Positions 16,916 to 26,500 of a stretch of DNA of 64,000 bases are shown piece by piece (position 1 is the first letter of the stretch; every line of letters begins with the position of its first letter). The DNA is taken from the NCBI RefSeq assembly GCF_030160635.1, contig NZ_BSOS01000006.1, forward strand, positions 78,239 through 142,238, given 5' to 3'. The notes under the pieces are model-generated. The model ran no database searches. It worked only from the letters and a program-made list of their open reading frames with translations, and was not told the origin of the DNA. Made by a program: the position numbers and the translations under genes. The DNA comes from Acidocella aquatica (GTDB taxonomy: Bacteria > Pseudomonadota > Alphaproteobacteria > Acetobacterales > Acetobacteraceae).

Positions 16916-18393
16916 TCCGCGATAAAGATTTGCATCGCTTTATTACCTCCATCTCCACGGCGCTCGCTGGGCCGGTCATGGGCGATCTGCAATCGGATGG
17001 GGTGCGCAGGTTGAACGGCATACTGCTGTTGTTGCTGGACCGGATTGCCTCGGATTTTATAGACGGGAATGCCATTGCGGCGGAAACCCTGCGGCAATGG
17101 GAAGAGCTGGAAGGCGAAGTCGCGGCGGTTGGTTTGGCGGCGGCAACGCGAGATTTGGAGCAGCCTGGGCAAATTCGCGAGACGCTGGATCGACGGATGA
17201 CATCCGTGCAGAAACAGCTTTGCGCGCCGGAGGCTTTTGACGATTTTGTAGAGCGTCTGCGTGCGAAGGATCCGCAAGCGCGCGCATGGATGCAAAAAGC
17301 TTCCGGGGCATTGCTGCGGGTGAACCAGGCCTTTGAGGATAGTTTTTCCGCACATGGCAACCGTAAGGCGGAGGTGGCGGTTGACAAGGCAAGCGCATTG
17401 CGCACCGGCCTCGCAGCTTATCTGAAGCAGCGCTATCCTCAGTTGCCGGATGATCCTCTGGAAGAGTTTGTTGTTGCATCGGGGGGATTTTCAAAAATCA
17501 CGGCGCTTTTCACGCTGCCCGAAAATGGCGTTTTGCCGCGGCGGCTGACGTTGCGGTTGGATATTCCGAACGCGATCACCCAGGCGGTCTTGAGTGATGA
17601 ATACCCGATTTTGGAGCGAGTGTATCAGCTTGGGCTGCCGGTACCCAAGCCTCTGTTTTTCGAGCCGGATGCAAGCCATCTGGGCGGAGCTTTTGTCGTC
17701 ACCACGCAGGTTGAGGATGCCAAGGTGGCGGGCTCGCCGTTTTATGAGGACCGCCGGAAGGGGGGCACGAATATCGGGCCGCAATTCGGGAGGGAAGTTG
17801 CGCGCCTGCTCGCGGATCTGCATCGCGGCACGCTGGAGGCCGCACCCGATCCGGCGATCGCCAAGGCACGTGATGACATTATCGCAACACTGAGCGCCGA
17901 GTGGCGGGCGCTGGAGAAACCGGCGTTCTCGCTGGGGCTCGATCTTGGCCTTGCCTGGCTGGCTGCGAATCCTCTACCGCCGGAGCGGCCGGTTACGTTG
18001 ATCCACGGTGATTTCGCGCCGCATAATGTGCTGACGCGCGATGGCCACGTTGTGGCCCTGCTCGATTGGGAACTGGCAAAACGCGGTGACCCGGCGGAAG
18101 ATCTGGCGCAGGCCAAGATGCTGATGACCGGCGGAATTATCGGCTGGGATGATTTTGTGGCAACCTATGTCGAGGCCGGTGGCCCGGCAATTGCCTGCGA
18201 CCCGCATGCTGTGGCCTATTATGCGATTATCGTTTTCCTCCAGCATGGCGTGAACGAGACGCGGCTTCGTAACAATTATCTGAACGGGACGCGCGGCGAT
18301 ATCGAGGCAATGATCTGCGCCAGCCATTTTCAGGATAGGCTCAATCTCTACCAGGCAAAGTCGTTGGCTGAAGCCTTGGCGCTGGAAACATAA
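16912..18393 (+). CDS. APH-fold phosphotransferase (aminoglycoside phosphotransferase family)
   Basis: 493-residue kinase-like protein. The C-terminal half has the APH catalytic loop LIHGDFAPHNVL (HxDxxxxN) and the metal-binding segment VVALLDWELAKRGDPAEDLA. The N-terminal 140 residues are a helical extension not found in drug-resistance kinases. The start is the ATG at 16912, which overlaps the stop of the AttH-like gene; a longer frame from 16816 lies inside that gene. In CoA-linked catabolism, APH-fold proteins are known as hydroxyacyl-CoA kinases (ACAD10/11-type and levulinate-pathway kinases). A hydroxylated acyl-CoA intermediate is therefore a better guess for the substrate than an antibiotic. 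No acyl-CoA dehydrogenase partner is visible in the window. Confidence 0.8.
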   Translation: MIRDKDLHRFITSISTALAGPVMGDLQSDGVRRLNGILLLLLDRIASDFIDGNAIAAETLRQWEELEGEVAAVGLAAATRDLEQPGQIRETLDRRMTSVQKQLCAPEAFDDFVERLRAKDPQARAWMQKASGALLRVNQAFEDSFSAHGNRKAEVAVDKASALRTGLAAYLKQRYPQLPDDPLEEFVVASGGFSKITALFTLPENGVLPRRLTLRLDIPNAITQAVLSDEYPILERVYQLGLPVPKPLFFEPDASHLGGAFVVTTQVEDAKVAGSPFYEDRRKGGTNIGPQFGREVARLLADLHRGTLEAAPDPAIAKARDDIIATLSAEWRALEKPAFSLGLDLGLAWLAANPLPPERPVTLIHGDFAPHNVLTRDGHVVALLDWELAKRGDPAEDLAQAKMLMTGGIIGWDDFVATYVEAGGPAIACDPHAVAYYAIIVFLQHGVNETRLRNNYLNGTRGDIEAMICASHFQDRLNLYQAKSLAEALALET

Positions 18394-18433
18394 CGCCGCG
18401 CCGCCAGCACTGAACTCTAGGAGGAATGCTTAA

Positions 18434-19492
18434 ATGAAAGCCATTGTTTGTCGCGAGTTTGGGCCGATAGAGAAGCTTCGCTATGAGGACCTTGCCCGGC
18501 CCGTTCCGGGCGTTGGGGAGGTGTTGGTTGAAGTGCATGCCGTGGGCGTGAACTTTACGGATGTGTTAGCGGTGGAGGGCCGCTCGCAGTTGAAGCGGAA
18601 TTTCCCGATTGTTCCTGGCGTGGAGGCCGCTGGCGTGGTGTTGCGGACGGGGCCGGGTGTTACTTCTGTGAAGCCGGGGCAGCGCGTGTTGGGAACGTGC
18701 ATTTCTGGCTCTTATGCCGAGGAAGTCATTTTCGAAGAGCATGAAGTGTTCCGGATTCCTGATGATATGGATATGCGTGCCGCCGCGACATTTTATGTCG
18801 CGTCGATGACTGCGCATTATGCCTTGCATGACAGGGCGAAGTTGCAGCCCGGTGAGACGCTGCTGGTATTGGGAGCCGGTGGTGGCGCCGGTCTGGCGGC
18901 GGTGCAAATTGGCAAGGCGCTGGGAGCAAGGGTTGTCGCCGGAGCGTCCTCGGAAGAAAAGCTGGTGTTGGCGGCGCGCTTTGGTGCCGATGCGGGATTG
19001 CAATATCCCAAGGGGCCGCTTGATCTTGCTGGTCAGAAGGAATTGGCGGAGGCATTGTTCACGCATACAAAAAACACTGGCGCCGCATCACCCGTTGAGG
19101 TCAAGATCAGTTCCGTCCGCGACGCATCGGGATACCATGTGATTTTTGATGGTGTCGGCGGAACTTATGCTGAACCGGCACTGCGCTCGCTTTCCTGGGA
19201 GGGGCGTTACCTTTCCGTTGGTTTTGCCGCGGGCGTGCCGAAAGTATCGCTCGGGCCGATATTGTTTAAAAATGCCGTGGTGATGGGTATTCAGCCGGCC
19301 GAGGATATTATCCGCCAACCTGGGCGCAGCCCCGAGGCGATGGAAAGGATGCTGGGATGGTATGCAAAAGGCTTGCTGCGTCCCGACATCAGCGCGGTGT
19401 TTCCGCTGAGAGATGCTGCTGAGGCCATGCGCCTGCTTGCTGAGCGGAAAGCAACGGGGCGTGTTGTGTTGGTGACGGATCGGGCGGGGTGA
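18434..19492 (+). CDS. zinc-free MDR oxidoreductase (NADPH:quinone reductase type)
   Basis: 352-residue medium-chain dehydrogenase/reductase. The N-terminal GroES-like domain has VPGVEAAGVVLRTGPGV and lacks the structural-zinc cysteines. The nucleotide-binding motif is LVLGAGGGAGLAAVQIGKALG (near residues 145-165). Such proteins reduce quinones or enoyl-CoA/enone double bonds with NADPH. An insert of about 15-20 residues (HTKNTGAASPVEVKISSV) interrupts the Rossmann region compared with the usual length of about 325. The ATG is preceded by AGGAGG. It is the last rightward gene of the group and converges on the aldehyde dehydrogenase gene across a terminator. Confidence 0.85.
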   Translation: MKAIVCREFGPIEKLRYEDLARPVPGVGEVLVEVHAVGVNFTDVLAVEGRSQLKRNFPIVPGVEAAGVVLRTGPGVTSVKPGQRVLGTCISGSYAEEVIFEEHEVFRIPDDMDMRAAATFYVASMTAHYALHDRAKLQPGETLLVLGAGGGAGLAAVQIGKALGARVVAGASSEEKLVLAARFGADAGLQYPKGPLDLAGQKELAEALFTHTKNTGAASPVEVKISSVRDASGYHVIFDGVGGTYAEPALRSLSWEGRYLSVGFAAGVPKVSLGPILFKNAVVMGIQPAEDIIRQPGRSPEAMERMLGWYAKGLLRPDISAVFPLRDAAEAMRLLAERKATGRVVLVTDRAG

Positions 19493-19512
19493 GGGCGAGC
19501 AGCTCGCTAAAA

Positions 19513-19548
19513 AATCAGGACGCTTTCTTTGCGCGAAGCGCCCCGATT
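19513..19548 (-). terminator. intrinsic terminator of the aldehyde dehydrogenase gene
   Basis: Arms 19513-19525 and 19536-19548 form a 13-base-pair stem with a 10-base loop. Read on the minus strand the two imperfect positions are G-U wobbles and the stem is followed by TTTTTT, matching the aldehyde dehydrogenase gene that ends at 19569. On the plus strand the same positions are A-C mismatches, so it works less well for the MDR gene. Confidence 0.75.
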
Positions 19549-19568
19549 TTATCTGATTATGTTAAAAA

Positions 19569-20972
19569 TTATTTGGCGACGTACACGATGTGATTTTGCG
19601 TGAACTCGGCGAGCCCTTCAAGACCAAGTTCCGACCCCATGCCGGATTGCTTGGCGCCACCAGCTGGAACATCAGGGTGGACGTTCAAATGTTGATTTAC
19701 CCAGACGATACCTGAGTCGATTTTCATCGCGACTTCAAGGCCGCGTTCCGGATTCGCGGTCCAGACCGTGCCGCCCAGGCCGTAGGTTGTATCGTTGGCG
19801 CGGGCGATCGCGTCGTCGATACTGGAGTAGCGGAGCACCGGCAGCACCGGCCCGAACTGCTCCTCGCGGACGAGGCGCGCGTTATCGCCAATGTCGCGGA
19901 CAATGGTGGGGCGGATAAAATAACCCGGACCTTCGGGGAATACACCGCCCGCGATAATTGTGCCCTCACTGCGGGTGTCTTCGATCAACGCTTTGACTTT
20001 TTCATACTGCGCTCTGTTTTGGAGCGGTCCCATCTGGACACCTTGCTTCATGCCGTCCTCAACAATGGCGGCATCCGCCAGAGTCGCCAGTTCGGTGCAC
20101 ATTTCCTCATAGAGTGAGTCATGAACGTAGAGGCGTTTGATCGCCAGGCACACCTGGCCGGCGTTGATCATGGCGCCGGCGAAAATTTTTGGTGCGACCA
20201 CTTTGGGGTCGGCGTCGTCGAGCACAATGCCGACATCGTTGCCACCGAGTTCAAGTGTGACGCGCTTGAGCGTACCGGAAGCACTTTCCATGACTTTTTT
20301 GCCGGTGGCGGTGGAGCCGGTGAAGGAGATCTTCGCGACATCCGGGTGCTTTGTGAGCAGGCCGCCAAGGTCGTTGAGGTCGGTAATCATGTTGAACACG
20401 CCAGCGGGGAGGTGCTCATTGCAGATTTCGGCAAATCGCAGGCTGGAGAGAGGTGTCGTGGGAGCCGGTTTCGCCACGACGGTATTGCCGGCGAGCAATG
20501 CGGGCGTGATTTTGACCATCAGGATGGTCATCGGATAATTCCAGGGTGTGATCGCGGCGACGACACCAAGCGGCGTGCGATGTTCGACGATTTTTTCCCG
20601 CTCGTCTTCTTTCAGGATTTTTGTAGGAAGTTCCATGCTGCCGAGAATACGCAGCATGGCAACCGCGCCGCCGATTTCACCCGTTGCGTCAGCGAGAGGC
20701 TTTCCTTGTTCAGTGGTCAGCAGCCTGGCGAATTCCTCAAGCCGAGCTTCCAGGCTGGCGGCAATGGCAAAAAGTCTGGCGCGGCGGGCTTCAATGGTGA
20801 GTTTGGACCACGCGGGGAACGCAGCTTTCGCCGCCTGCACGGCAGCTTCAACCTGTGCGGCATCGGCGCGCGGGCAACGGGTGATAATCTCCCCTGTTGC
20901 TGGATTCAGCACGTCCATGTTCAGAGCGCCGGGCGTGAGTTGCCCGTTGATAAGTAGGCGGTAATCGTTCAT
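19569..20972 (-). CDS. NAD(P)-dependent aldehyde dehydrogenase
   Basis: 467-residue ALDH-superfamily enzyme oxidising an aldehyde to its acid. The cofactor and substrate region ITPWNYPMTI is clear, TLELGGNDVGIVL carries the catalytic glutamate (about residue 240), and INAGQVCLAIKRLYV carries the catalytic cysteine (about residue 275). FTGSTATGKKV is the cofactor loop. The start is the ATG at 20972, preceded by GGGAG; the longer upstream frame adds 15 residues ahead of that site. It has its own terminator. Given the aldehyde-forming CAR gene 2.6 kb away on the same strand, it may protect against or recycle the same aldehyde, but that link is only positional. Confidence 0.9.
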   Translation of the reverse strand: MNDYRLLINGQLTPGALNMDVLNPATGEIITRCPRADAAQVEAAVQAAKAAFPAWSKLTIEARRARLFAIAASLEARLEEFARLLTTEQGKPLADATGEIGGAVAMLRILGSMELPTKILKEDEREKIVEHRTPLGVVAAITPWNYPMTILMVKITPALLAGNTVVAKPAPTTPLSSLRFAEICNEHLPAGVFNMITDLNDLGGLLTKHPDVAKISFTGSTATGKKVMESASGTLKRVTLELGGNDVGIVLDDADPKVVAPKIFAGAMINAGQVCLAIKRLYVHDSLYEEMCTELATLADAAIVEDGMKQGVQMGPLQNRAQYEKVKALIEDTRSEGTIIAGGVFPEGPGYFIRPTIVRDIGDNARLVREEQFGPVLPVLRYSSIDDAIARANDTTYGLGGTVWTANPERGLEVAMKIDSGIVWVNQHLNVHPDVPAGGAKQSGMGSELGLEGLAEFTQNHIVYVAK

Positions 20973-21313
20973 TTTTTTCTCCCTAAATTTATCTGGTTTA
21001 AACAAGCCGGGCCTCATAATTCACATGGTAGGTAAAATCATCCGGCCATGAATGCGCGTATTTGTTTTCTTCAATTTTATTTTAAACAGCTGTGGGCACC
21101 GGATAAATCCTATTCCCGTATCTTTGCTGACAGTCAATATATGAATTATATAATGATCATTAACAACTTATTTGACGATTTCCGCATGAACGGCTTATGC
21201 CGCGCTGCCTTCAAAGGGCACGGGATGCTGCCGCCAGGGGCAGGCCGGAAGCCGGGGGATTATCCAGGTGTTCGAATTTGGTCAGTCACCTCTTCTTCTG
21301 CAAAATTCATCAA
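20973..21313. other. 341-base intergenic region, AT-rich in part
   Basis: Lies upstream of the leftward aldehyde dehydrogenase gene and downstream of the leftward RMND1-like gene, so it should hold the aldehyde dehydrogenase promoter. The segment 21060-21180 is strongly AT-rich. An 89-codon plus-strand open frame at 21048-21317 has no recognisable features and is not called. No convincing promoter boxes, repeats or RNA structure were seen. Confidence 0.5.
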
Positions 21314-22135
21314 TTAAGGCCAAAAATGCTGCCATAATGCGGGTGGATAGATCACGAGCAACAGCTCGACGACGATAAGTGCCACGATGTACCATTCGAC
21401 ACGCAGGTTACTCTCGCTCTGCACGAGCCCCAGGAGGGTCTGCATCGTCCCCGAAATAACATCAAGTTTGCGGTCAAGCGCGCGGTCGCGTTCACGCAGC
21501 TCATACTCCTCGGCAAGCCGGGCGTAGAGTCGCTCAAGCTCCGGGTGCTCCCAGAGCAATTCAGGTTTTTCGCCAATTTCAACACGGCCGACCATCTTGT
21601 GCTGGATCAGCAAAACCTTGCCGATATGGCGCATCAATTCACGCCCCCTGCCACGGTTTCGCGCCCTGATCGCGAGATCAGCCGCCAGGGGGTCGATCCG
21701 GTCGAAAACAGTGGCCAGACGCATCTCGTAATGTGATAGAATGACACTTTTCGCCAAGACGATGGCAATGGCCTGAAGCCGCTCTATGTTCATCTCCCGA
21801 ATCACGATGACGCCCGTGGTATCGACCTGCTCCTCGGCCGCGGGATCAACGCGCAGCCGAGCGTCATCCTTTTCGCGGACTGCCAGCGGCTCGGTCAGCA
21901 GTGGGGCAAGATGGTCCAGAAACGCCTGCTCAACGGCGTCGCTGGCATTGAACAACACCAGAGCCCCGTAGCGGAACACAACAGCGGCGCCATCCTGCGG
22001 AAGCCGCAGCACCAGCGGTGCCGTATCCAATGCCCCCTCCACCTCCAGCGGCCGCGGGTCGAGGCGTTCGGCCAGCAGCCACGTGCGTACCCTGATAAGC
22101 TTTGAAGCCCAGGTTTTGCCCATTACGTCTTGCAT
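21314..22135 (-). CDS. RMD1/RMND1 (DUF155) family membrane protein
   Basis: 273 residues of the DUF155 family, which includes yeast Rmd1/Sif2 and human RMND1 (needed for mitochondrial translation). The bacterial role is unclear. The family core is visible in LVLFNASDAVEQAFLDHLA, IVLAKSVILSHYE and HIGKVLLIQHKMVG. A basic and acidic helical stretch leads to VISGTMQTLLGLVQSESNLR, and a single C-terminal transmembrane helix near residues 247-267 (YIVALIVVELLLVIYPPALW) would anchor the protein in the inner membrane with its bulk in the cytoplasm, as in RMND1. It stands alone, with about 310 bases upstream. Confidence 0.85.
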   Translation of the reverse strand: MQDVMGKTWASKLIRVRTWLLAERLDPRPLEVEGALDTAPLVLRLPQDGAAVVFRYGALVLFNASDAVEQAFLDHLAPLLTEPLAVREKDDARLRVDPAAEEQVDTTGVIVIREMNIERLQAIAIVLAKSVILSHYEMRLATVFDRIDPLAADLAIRARNRGRGRELMRHIGKVLLIQHKMVGRVEIGEKPELLWEHPELERLYARLAEEYELRERDRALDRKLDVISGTMQTLLGLVQSESNLRVEWYIVALIVVELLLVIYPPALWQHFWP

Positions 22136-22445
22136 GGTAATATTCCTGTTGCGTTATCGCCTGTATGCCCGCCAAGCCGCGCGGCCAACCGGATCAACGC
22201 ATGATCAGGTTTAACCGGAAGGTTCAGGCTAAACGCATGAAGGTGAGCATTAAAGTAAAAAGTGAGCGTCTTGCCGCCGATCCTGGTCAGATCGCGTTGT
22301 GGCATCCCGCGATGGCACGCGCGGTGGCGCCATTGGCGTCAATCCGGGCGAAAGGCCATCCGGCGGCCCCGGTTTCAATCCAAAACTCTTGAGAGCGGGG
22401 CATTTTCGCCAGCACCGCACAAAAAATATTCTCCATCAGCTGCGT
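22136..22445. other. 310-base intergenic region
   Basis: Lies between the leftward RMND1-like gene and the leftward AraC regulator, and should hold the promoter of the former. Short open frames are present but none resembles a gene. No repeat, terminator or recognisable binding site was found. Confidence 0.4.
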
Positions 22446-23519
22446 TCAGGGCAATGGCGCCGCATGGTCTTTGCCGCTTTTGGCCTGCCGTAACCGGGCT
22501 AAAAACGCAGTCGGGGACACACCATGAAATGCGGCGAAAGCCCGCGTGAACGAGGTATGCACAGGGTAACCAGTCCGCCGCGCGATTTCAGAGAACGGAA
22601 TGTCTTCAGCCTCAATGAGTTGGGCCGCTCGCATCATGCGGATCCGGGTGAGATAGGCCATAGGCGGCATACCCATGATGGCCGCGAACCCCGCCGCAAA
22701 ACGTGACCGCGAGACGCCGACCGCGTGCGCCAGGCTCACAACGGTCCAGGACCGGTCAGGCCGCGAGTGCAGCAGAATAACCGCCGCATTGACCCAGCGC
22801 GTGCTTGGGGCACGAACCTCCATCGGCTGGTCTTGCCAGGAGTCATGGTACATGCCGCGCATGCTGTGCACAAAACACAGGCTCGCCAGCATGCTGCCGA
22901 AGGCGGATGCGCCCGGCCCGCGCAAGGCCTCATGCCATTGCTTCGGATCACCGGCCAGCGCCCGGCCATGAGGGGCTGCTCCGGTCTTGGACATAACCAG
23001 AACCGCCGGTGCCGCGCGCACCGCCCGGGCCGCAGGCGACAGATAGGCAAGTTCCAGCACACACGACATCACGACCGCCAGAACCGGAAGATTGCCAACC
23101 GCAATATGGCACGGTTCCTCCAGCGGCGGGGTATCGATTATGACCTCTTCCTCCAGCACCGGCCCGGAGACGCCACTCAGGCGGTGCTGGTCACCGTAGA
23201 ACATCAGCGCCGTCTCGCCGCTCTCCAGGCGTATGGCCGGAGCCTGCTGGCTGCTGGCATCAAGCCAGACGCAGCCTTCCAGCACCACATGCAGCACCGG
23301 ACGCCCGGCCTCTGGAAACACGGCCGCCACGCCGCCAAGCTCGACAACCGAGACACGGGCCTCAATAACCCGCAAGTCGCGCAGCAAAACCTCGCTGAGC
23401 TGGCCCGGGGGCCTGGCCTGCCTATCGGTGGGCAAGCCGGGCCTCACATTGCGCGTGAGATGATTCGAGACAGTTTCGGTCGTGCATGAGTTTGGCGCTC
23501 CGCCTGCCTTTTGGCTCAA
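22446..23519 (-). CDS. AraC-family transcriptional regulator with cupin sensor domain
   Basis: About 357 residues. The N-terminal part (about 40-215) resembles the cupin-type AraC_binding domain (LSEVLLRDLRVIEARVSVVELG). The C-terminal part (about 245-345) is a double helix-turn-helix of the AraC/XylS type: [26 protein letters not shown] and TGYPVHTSFTRAFAAFHGVSP are split segments of it. The first 40 residues are poorly conserved, so the true start may be further in. It lies 40 bases downstream of the carboxylic acid reductase gene on the same strand, so it may be co-transcribed with and control that gene. Effector unknown. Confidence 0.83.
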   Translation of the reverse strand: MSQKAGGAPNSCTTETVSNHLTRNVRPGLPTDRQARPPGQLSEVLLRDLRVIEARVSVVELGGVAAVFPEAGRPVLHVVLEGCVWLDASSQQAPAIRLESGETALMFYGDQHRLSGVSGPVLEEEVIIDTPPLEEPCHIAVGNLPVLAVVMSCVLELAYLSPAARAVRAAPAVLVMSKTGAAPHGRALAGDPKQWHEALRGPGASAFGSMLASLCFVHSMRGMYHDSWQDQPMEVRAPSTRWVNAAVILLHSRPDRSWTVVSLAHAVGVSRSRFAAGFAAIMGMPPMAYLTRIRMMRAAQLIEAEDIPFSEIARRTGYPVHTSFTRAFAAFHGVSPTAFLARLRQAKSGKDHAAPLP

Positions 23520-23559
23520 AAGTCTAAATGCCTTTCCTGGCGCCGCGCAAGCGCTGGAA

Positions 23560-26500
23560 TTAAGCCGGAGGGCGAGACATCACGTCCGCGCTCGCCTTCG
23601 GCTGCTCGATCAGCCCCAGCAAGCTCATATCCCTCAGATATTTGTGGATATATTCCTCGCTGAGTTGAGGCACCTCCGGCCCGGCCGGGATGGTCTTCAC
23701 CATGGCCTCAAAGTCCGCGCTGCTAACCGGCACCGGGTTGGGCGGATGCGGCGCCGCGAAGTATCCGAGGATCGACATCGAGGATTTCTGCCGCTCATTA
23801 TCAGGCAGGTTACGCAATTTATCCTCAAACCTGCGGGCCCATTCCTCGTGATCGTTGATCCGCTTTACGGTGTAACCCGCGCTCTCCACCCAATCCACCA
23901 CCGTGTCGAGCGACAAACCGTCGCCGTGGTGAACATTGATCAGGTTGTAGCTGAAGAAACCACTATACGGCCGGGCGCCAATCTGCTGCATCGCCGCCGC
24001 GAGGAAATTAACCGGCAACCCGTCATAATGCGCAGGCTGGCGTTCGCCGTTCGGGCCAAGCTCGTAGAAGGATTTTGGCGCGATCCCCGTTTTCACGAGG
24101 CTGAACAGCAGCCGCGTGAACATGTCGGTGACATTGATCTGCCCCAGATAACGGGCATGAGGCATGATCATGCCGGCACGGAATACATTCACCGGCAGGC
24201 CGAATTCTTCATTTGCTTCGCGCAACATAACCTCGCCCGCCCATTTGCTCGCCCCGTAGCCGGATGCGTACATGTCGATCAGCGGCATCTCCGGCGCGCC
24301 CTTGCGCACGTCCATCGACTCCGGGCCGCGCGCGAGGTCGGCGCCCATATGCGGCACCGCGACAGAGGATATGTAGTCAAATCGTTTGAGCCGCTCCGTC
24401 AGCGCCAGACGGATGAGTTCCGCCGTGCCCAGCACGTTTGGCTCGAAAAGATTCCGGTAGGAGAGGCGGTGATTCACCAGCGCGGCGGGATGCACGATGT
24501 GATCCACCTCATAGGCAAGCCGCGCGAAGCTTGCTTCGCTCAGCCCAAGCTTTGGCGTCGCGAGATCGCCGGGCAACATCTCCAGGTGGCGGGAAGCAAG
24601 TGTCTGGAAGCGCTCGGCCAGGTCGTGGTCCAAGGTGCCGATGGCCTCATCCAGCCGCGCCCGCGCCGCCTGCGCATCCGCGCCACGGATGATGCAAATG
24701 AGCTTACCGTCAATCCTGGCAAGCTGCTCCAGCCATTCCAGGCACAGAAACCGGCCAAGAAAGCCGTTCGCACCTGTCAGAAGCACTGTCCTGCTGACAC
24801 TGACAGCCGGCGCGGCGACCTTCGCGGCGGCCAATGTTGCCGCATCTAACAGCACGTCAAGTTTGAAATCGGTGGCGCGCACCCGCTCCGGATCAGGATG
24901 GATCTGCTTGTAGCGTTCCAGTGGCCCGGCATTGCTGAGCGCATCGTCGATATAGGCAGCCAGGCGCGAGGCGCTGGCCGAGGGATGCAGCACAATGCTG
25001 ACCGGCACCGAAATTCCGAACATCTCCTCGAACAGCAGCGTGAGGCTCACCGCGCCGAATGAGTCGCCGCCAAGGTCGGCATAGCTCTGGTGATTGCCGC
25101 CATGAAACGATGCCAGACCAAGATTTGCCTTGAACGCGCCGGCAACGCGATCAAGCGTTGATTGGCCAGCCCCTCCCTCGCGCAGCAATGCGAGTTCGTC
25201 CTGCTGCTGGCGTTCAATCTCCTGATACATGGCCTCAAGCCTGCCGGCGTAACGCCGCTTCAGATTGGGCCGCAACGGCTTGCGCACGCTGGAGAGAAGG
25301 CCGTTTTCAAGGGTGAAAGCTTCCCGCTCGATCAAAACATCGCGCGGCACCTCGAAAGATTTCAGCCCTGCATCCCGCGCCGCGTTCTGGAGGTCGCCAA
25401 GTACAAGCTCCCTCAGCTCAGAATCGCTCGGCGCGTGGCCAAGCCGCGCTTGGGCAAGCTCAAGCGCCGGTACGGCCACGGCAAGCAGGAAGGAGCGCTG
25501 GGAGCTGCCATAAACGTAGATCTGTTTTATGAACTTGCTCTGGGCGAGAAACACGGCTTCCAAAGGCCCGATGGCCACAAACTCAGCCTGGGAGAGCTTG
25601 ATGACATTGTTCCGCCGATCGACCCAGACCAAATACCCCGGCTCTTGCTCCTCCATAACGTCGCCGGTTTTAAGATAGCCATCCGCGTCGAAGATCGCCG
25701 CGCTCGCCTCCGGTCGCTTGAAATATCCCTTGATCGTGAGGGCGGTTTTCACCAGCAGCTCACCGCGCGGGAAGGGCCGGTCCGTTGTGTAATAGCCAAG
25801 TTCAGGCACATCGGCGAGCTTGTAATCAAGCACAACGCGGGGAACGATCCTGTTGAGCCAGGTCATCGCGCCGCCGCCCGCTTCCGTGCAGCCATAGCCT
25901 TCGATGATGGGGATATCGAAACATTCCGCCATGAACTGGCGCACTTCCGGCGCGGTGGGCGAGCTGCCAACGCCACCGGCGTTCAGGCGGTCACCCAGGA
26001 AGGAGTTTCTCATCTCCTCCCGGACGGCTTCATCGGCGTTTTCGCGCGTCTCGCCGGCAGCAAGCCGGCGCTGAACCTCGGATTGATAGTGCTGATAGAC
26101 CAGCTCGCACACACGCGGAATGAAGGTGATGAAAGTGGGGCGCGCGATGCGGATATCCTCGAATAGGGAGGACATGTCGCTCTTCAGCGTGAAATAAACG
26201 GTGCCGCCCTGCGCAAGGGCGGAATGCACCATGTTGCGGCCCATAAAATGGTTCATCGGTGCATAGCCCATGGCCACGGTCGGCACATAAACCGGCATCC
26301 AGCTCCAGAATTGAATGCTGATCGCATCATGGATCAACGCACCTTTCGGTGTGCCCGTGCTGCCGGAGGTGTACATGATCATCGAGATATTGTCGCGGCC
26401 GCGCGGCGAAGGCGGCAGCGGCTCGAACACGAATTGTCCGCCATGGCTGACCGCTTCGGCGAATGCCGTCAACCTCACCGTGCCGCCATTTTTCGCGAGC

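Noticed and set aside
16912..18393. Considered as an aminoglycoside-resistance kinase
   Set aside because: Long N-terminal extension and a position inside a CoA-linked catabolic operon fit metabolic APH-fold kinases better; no mobile element or other resistance gene is near.
23482..24849. 455-codon plus-strand open frame opposite the CAR gene
   Set aside because: It mirrors the high-GC coding strand of CAR, has histidine- and arginine-rich nonsense composition and no family motif.
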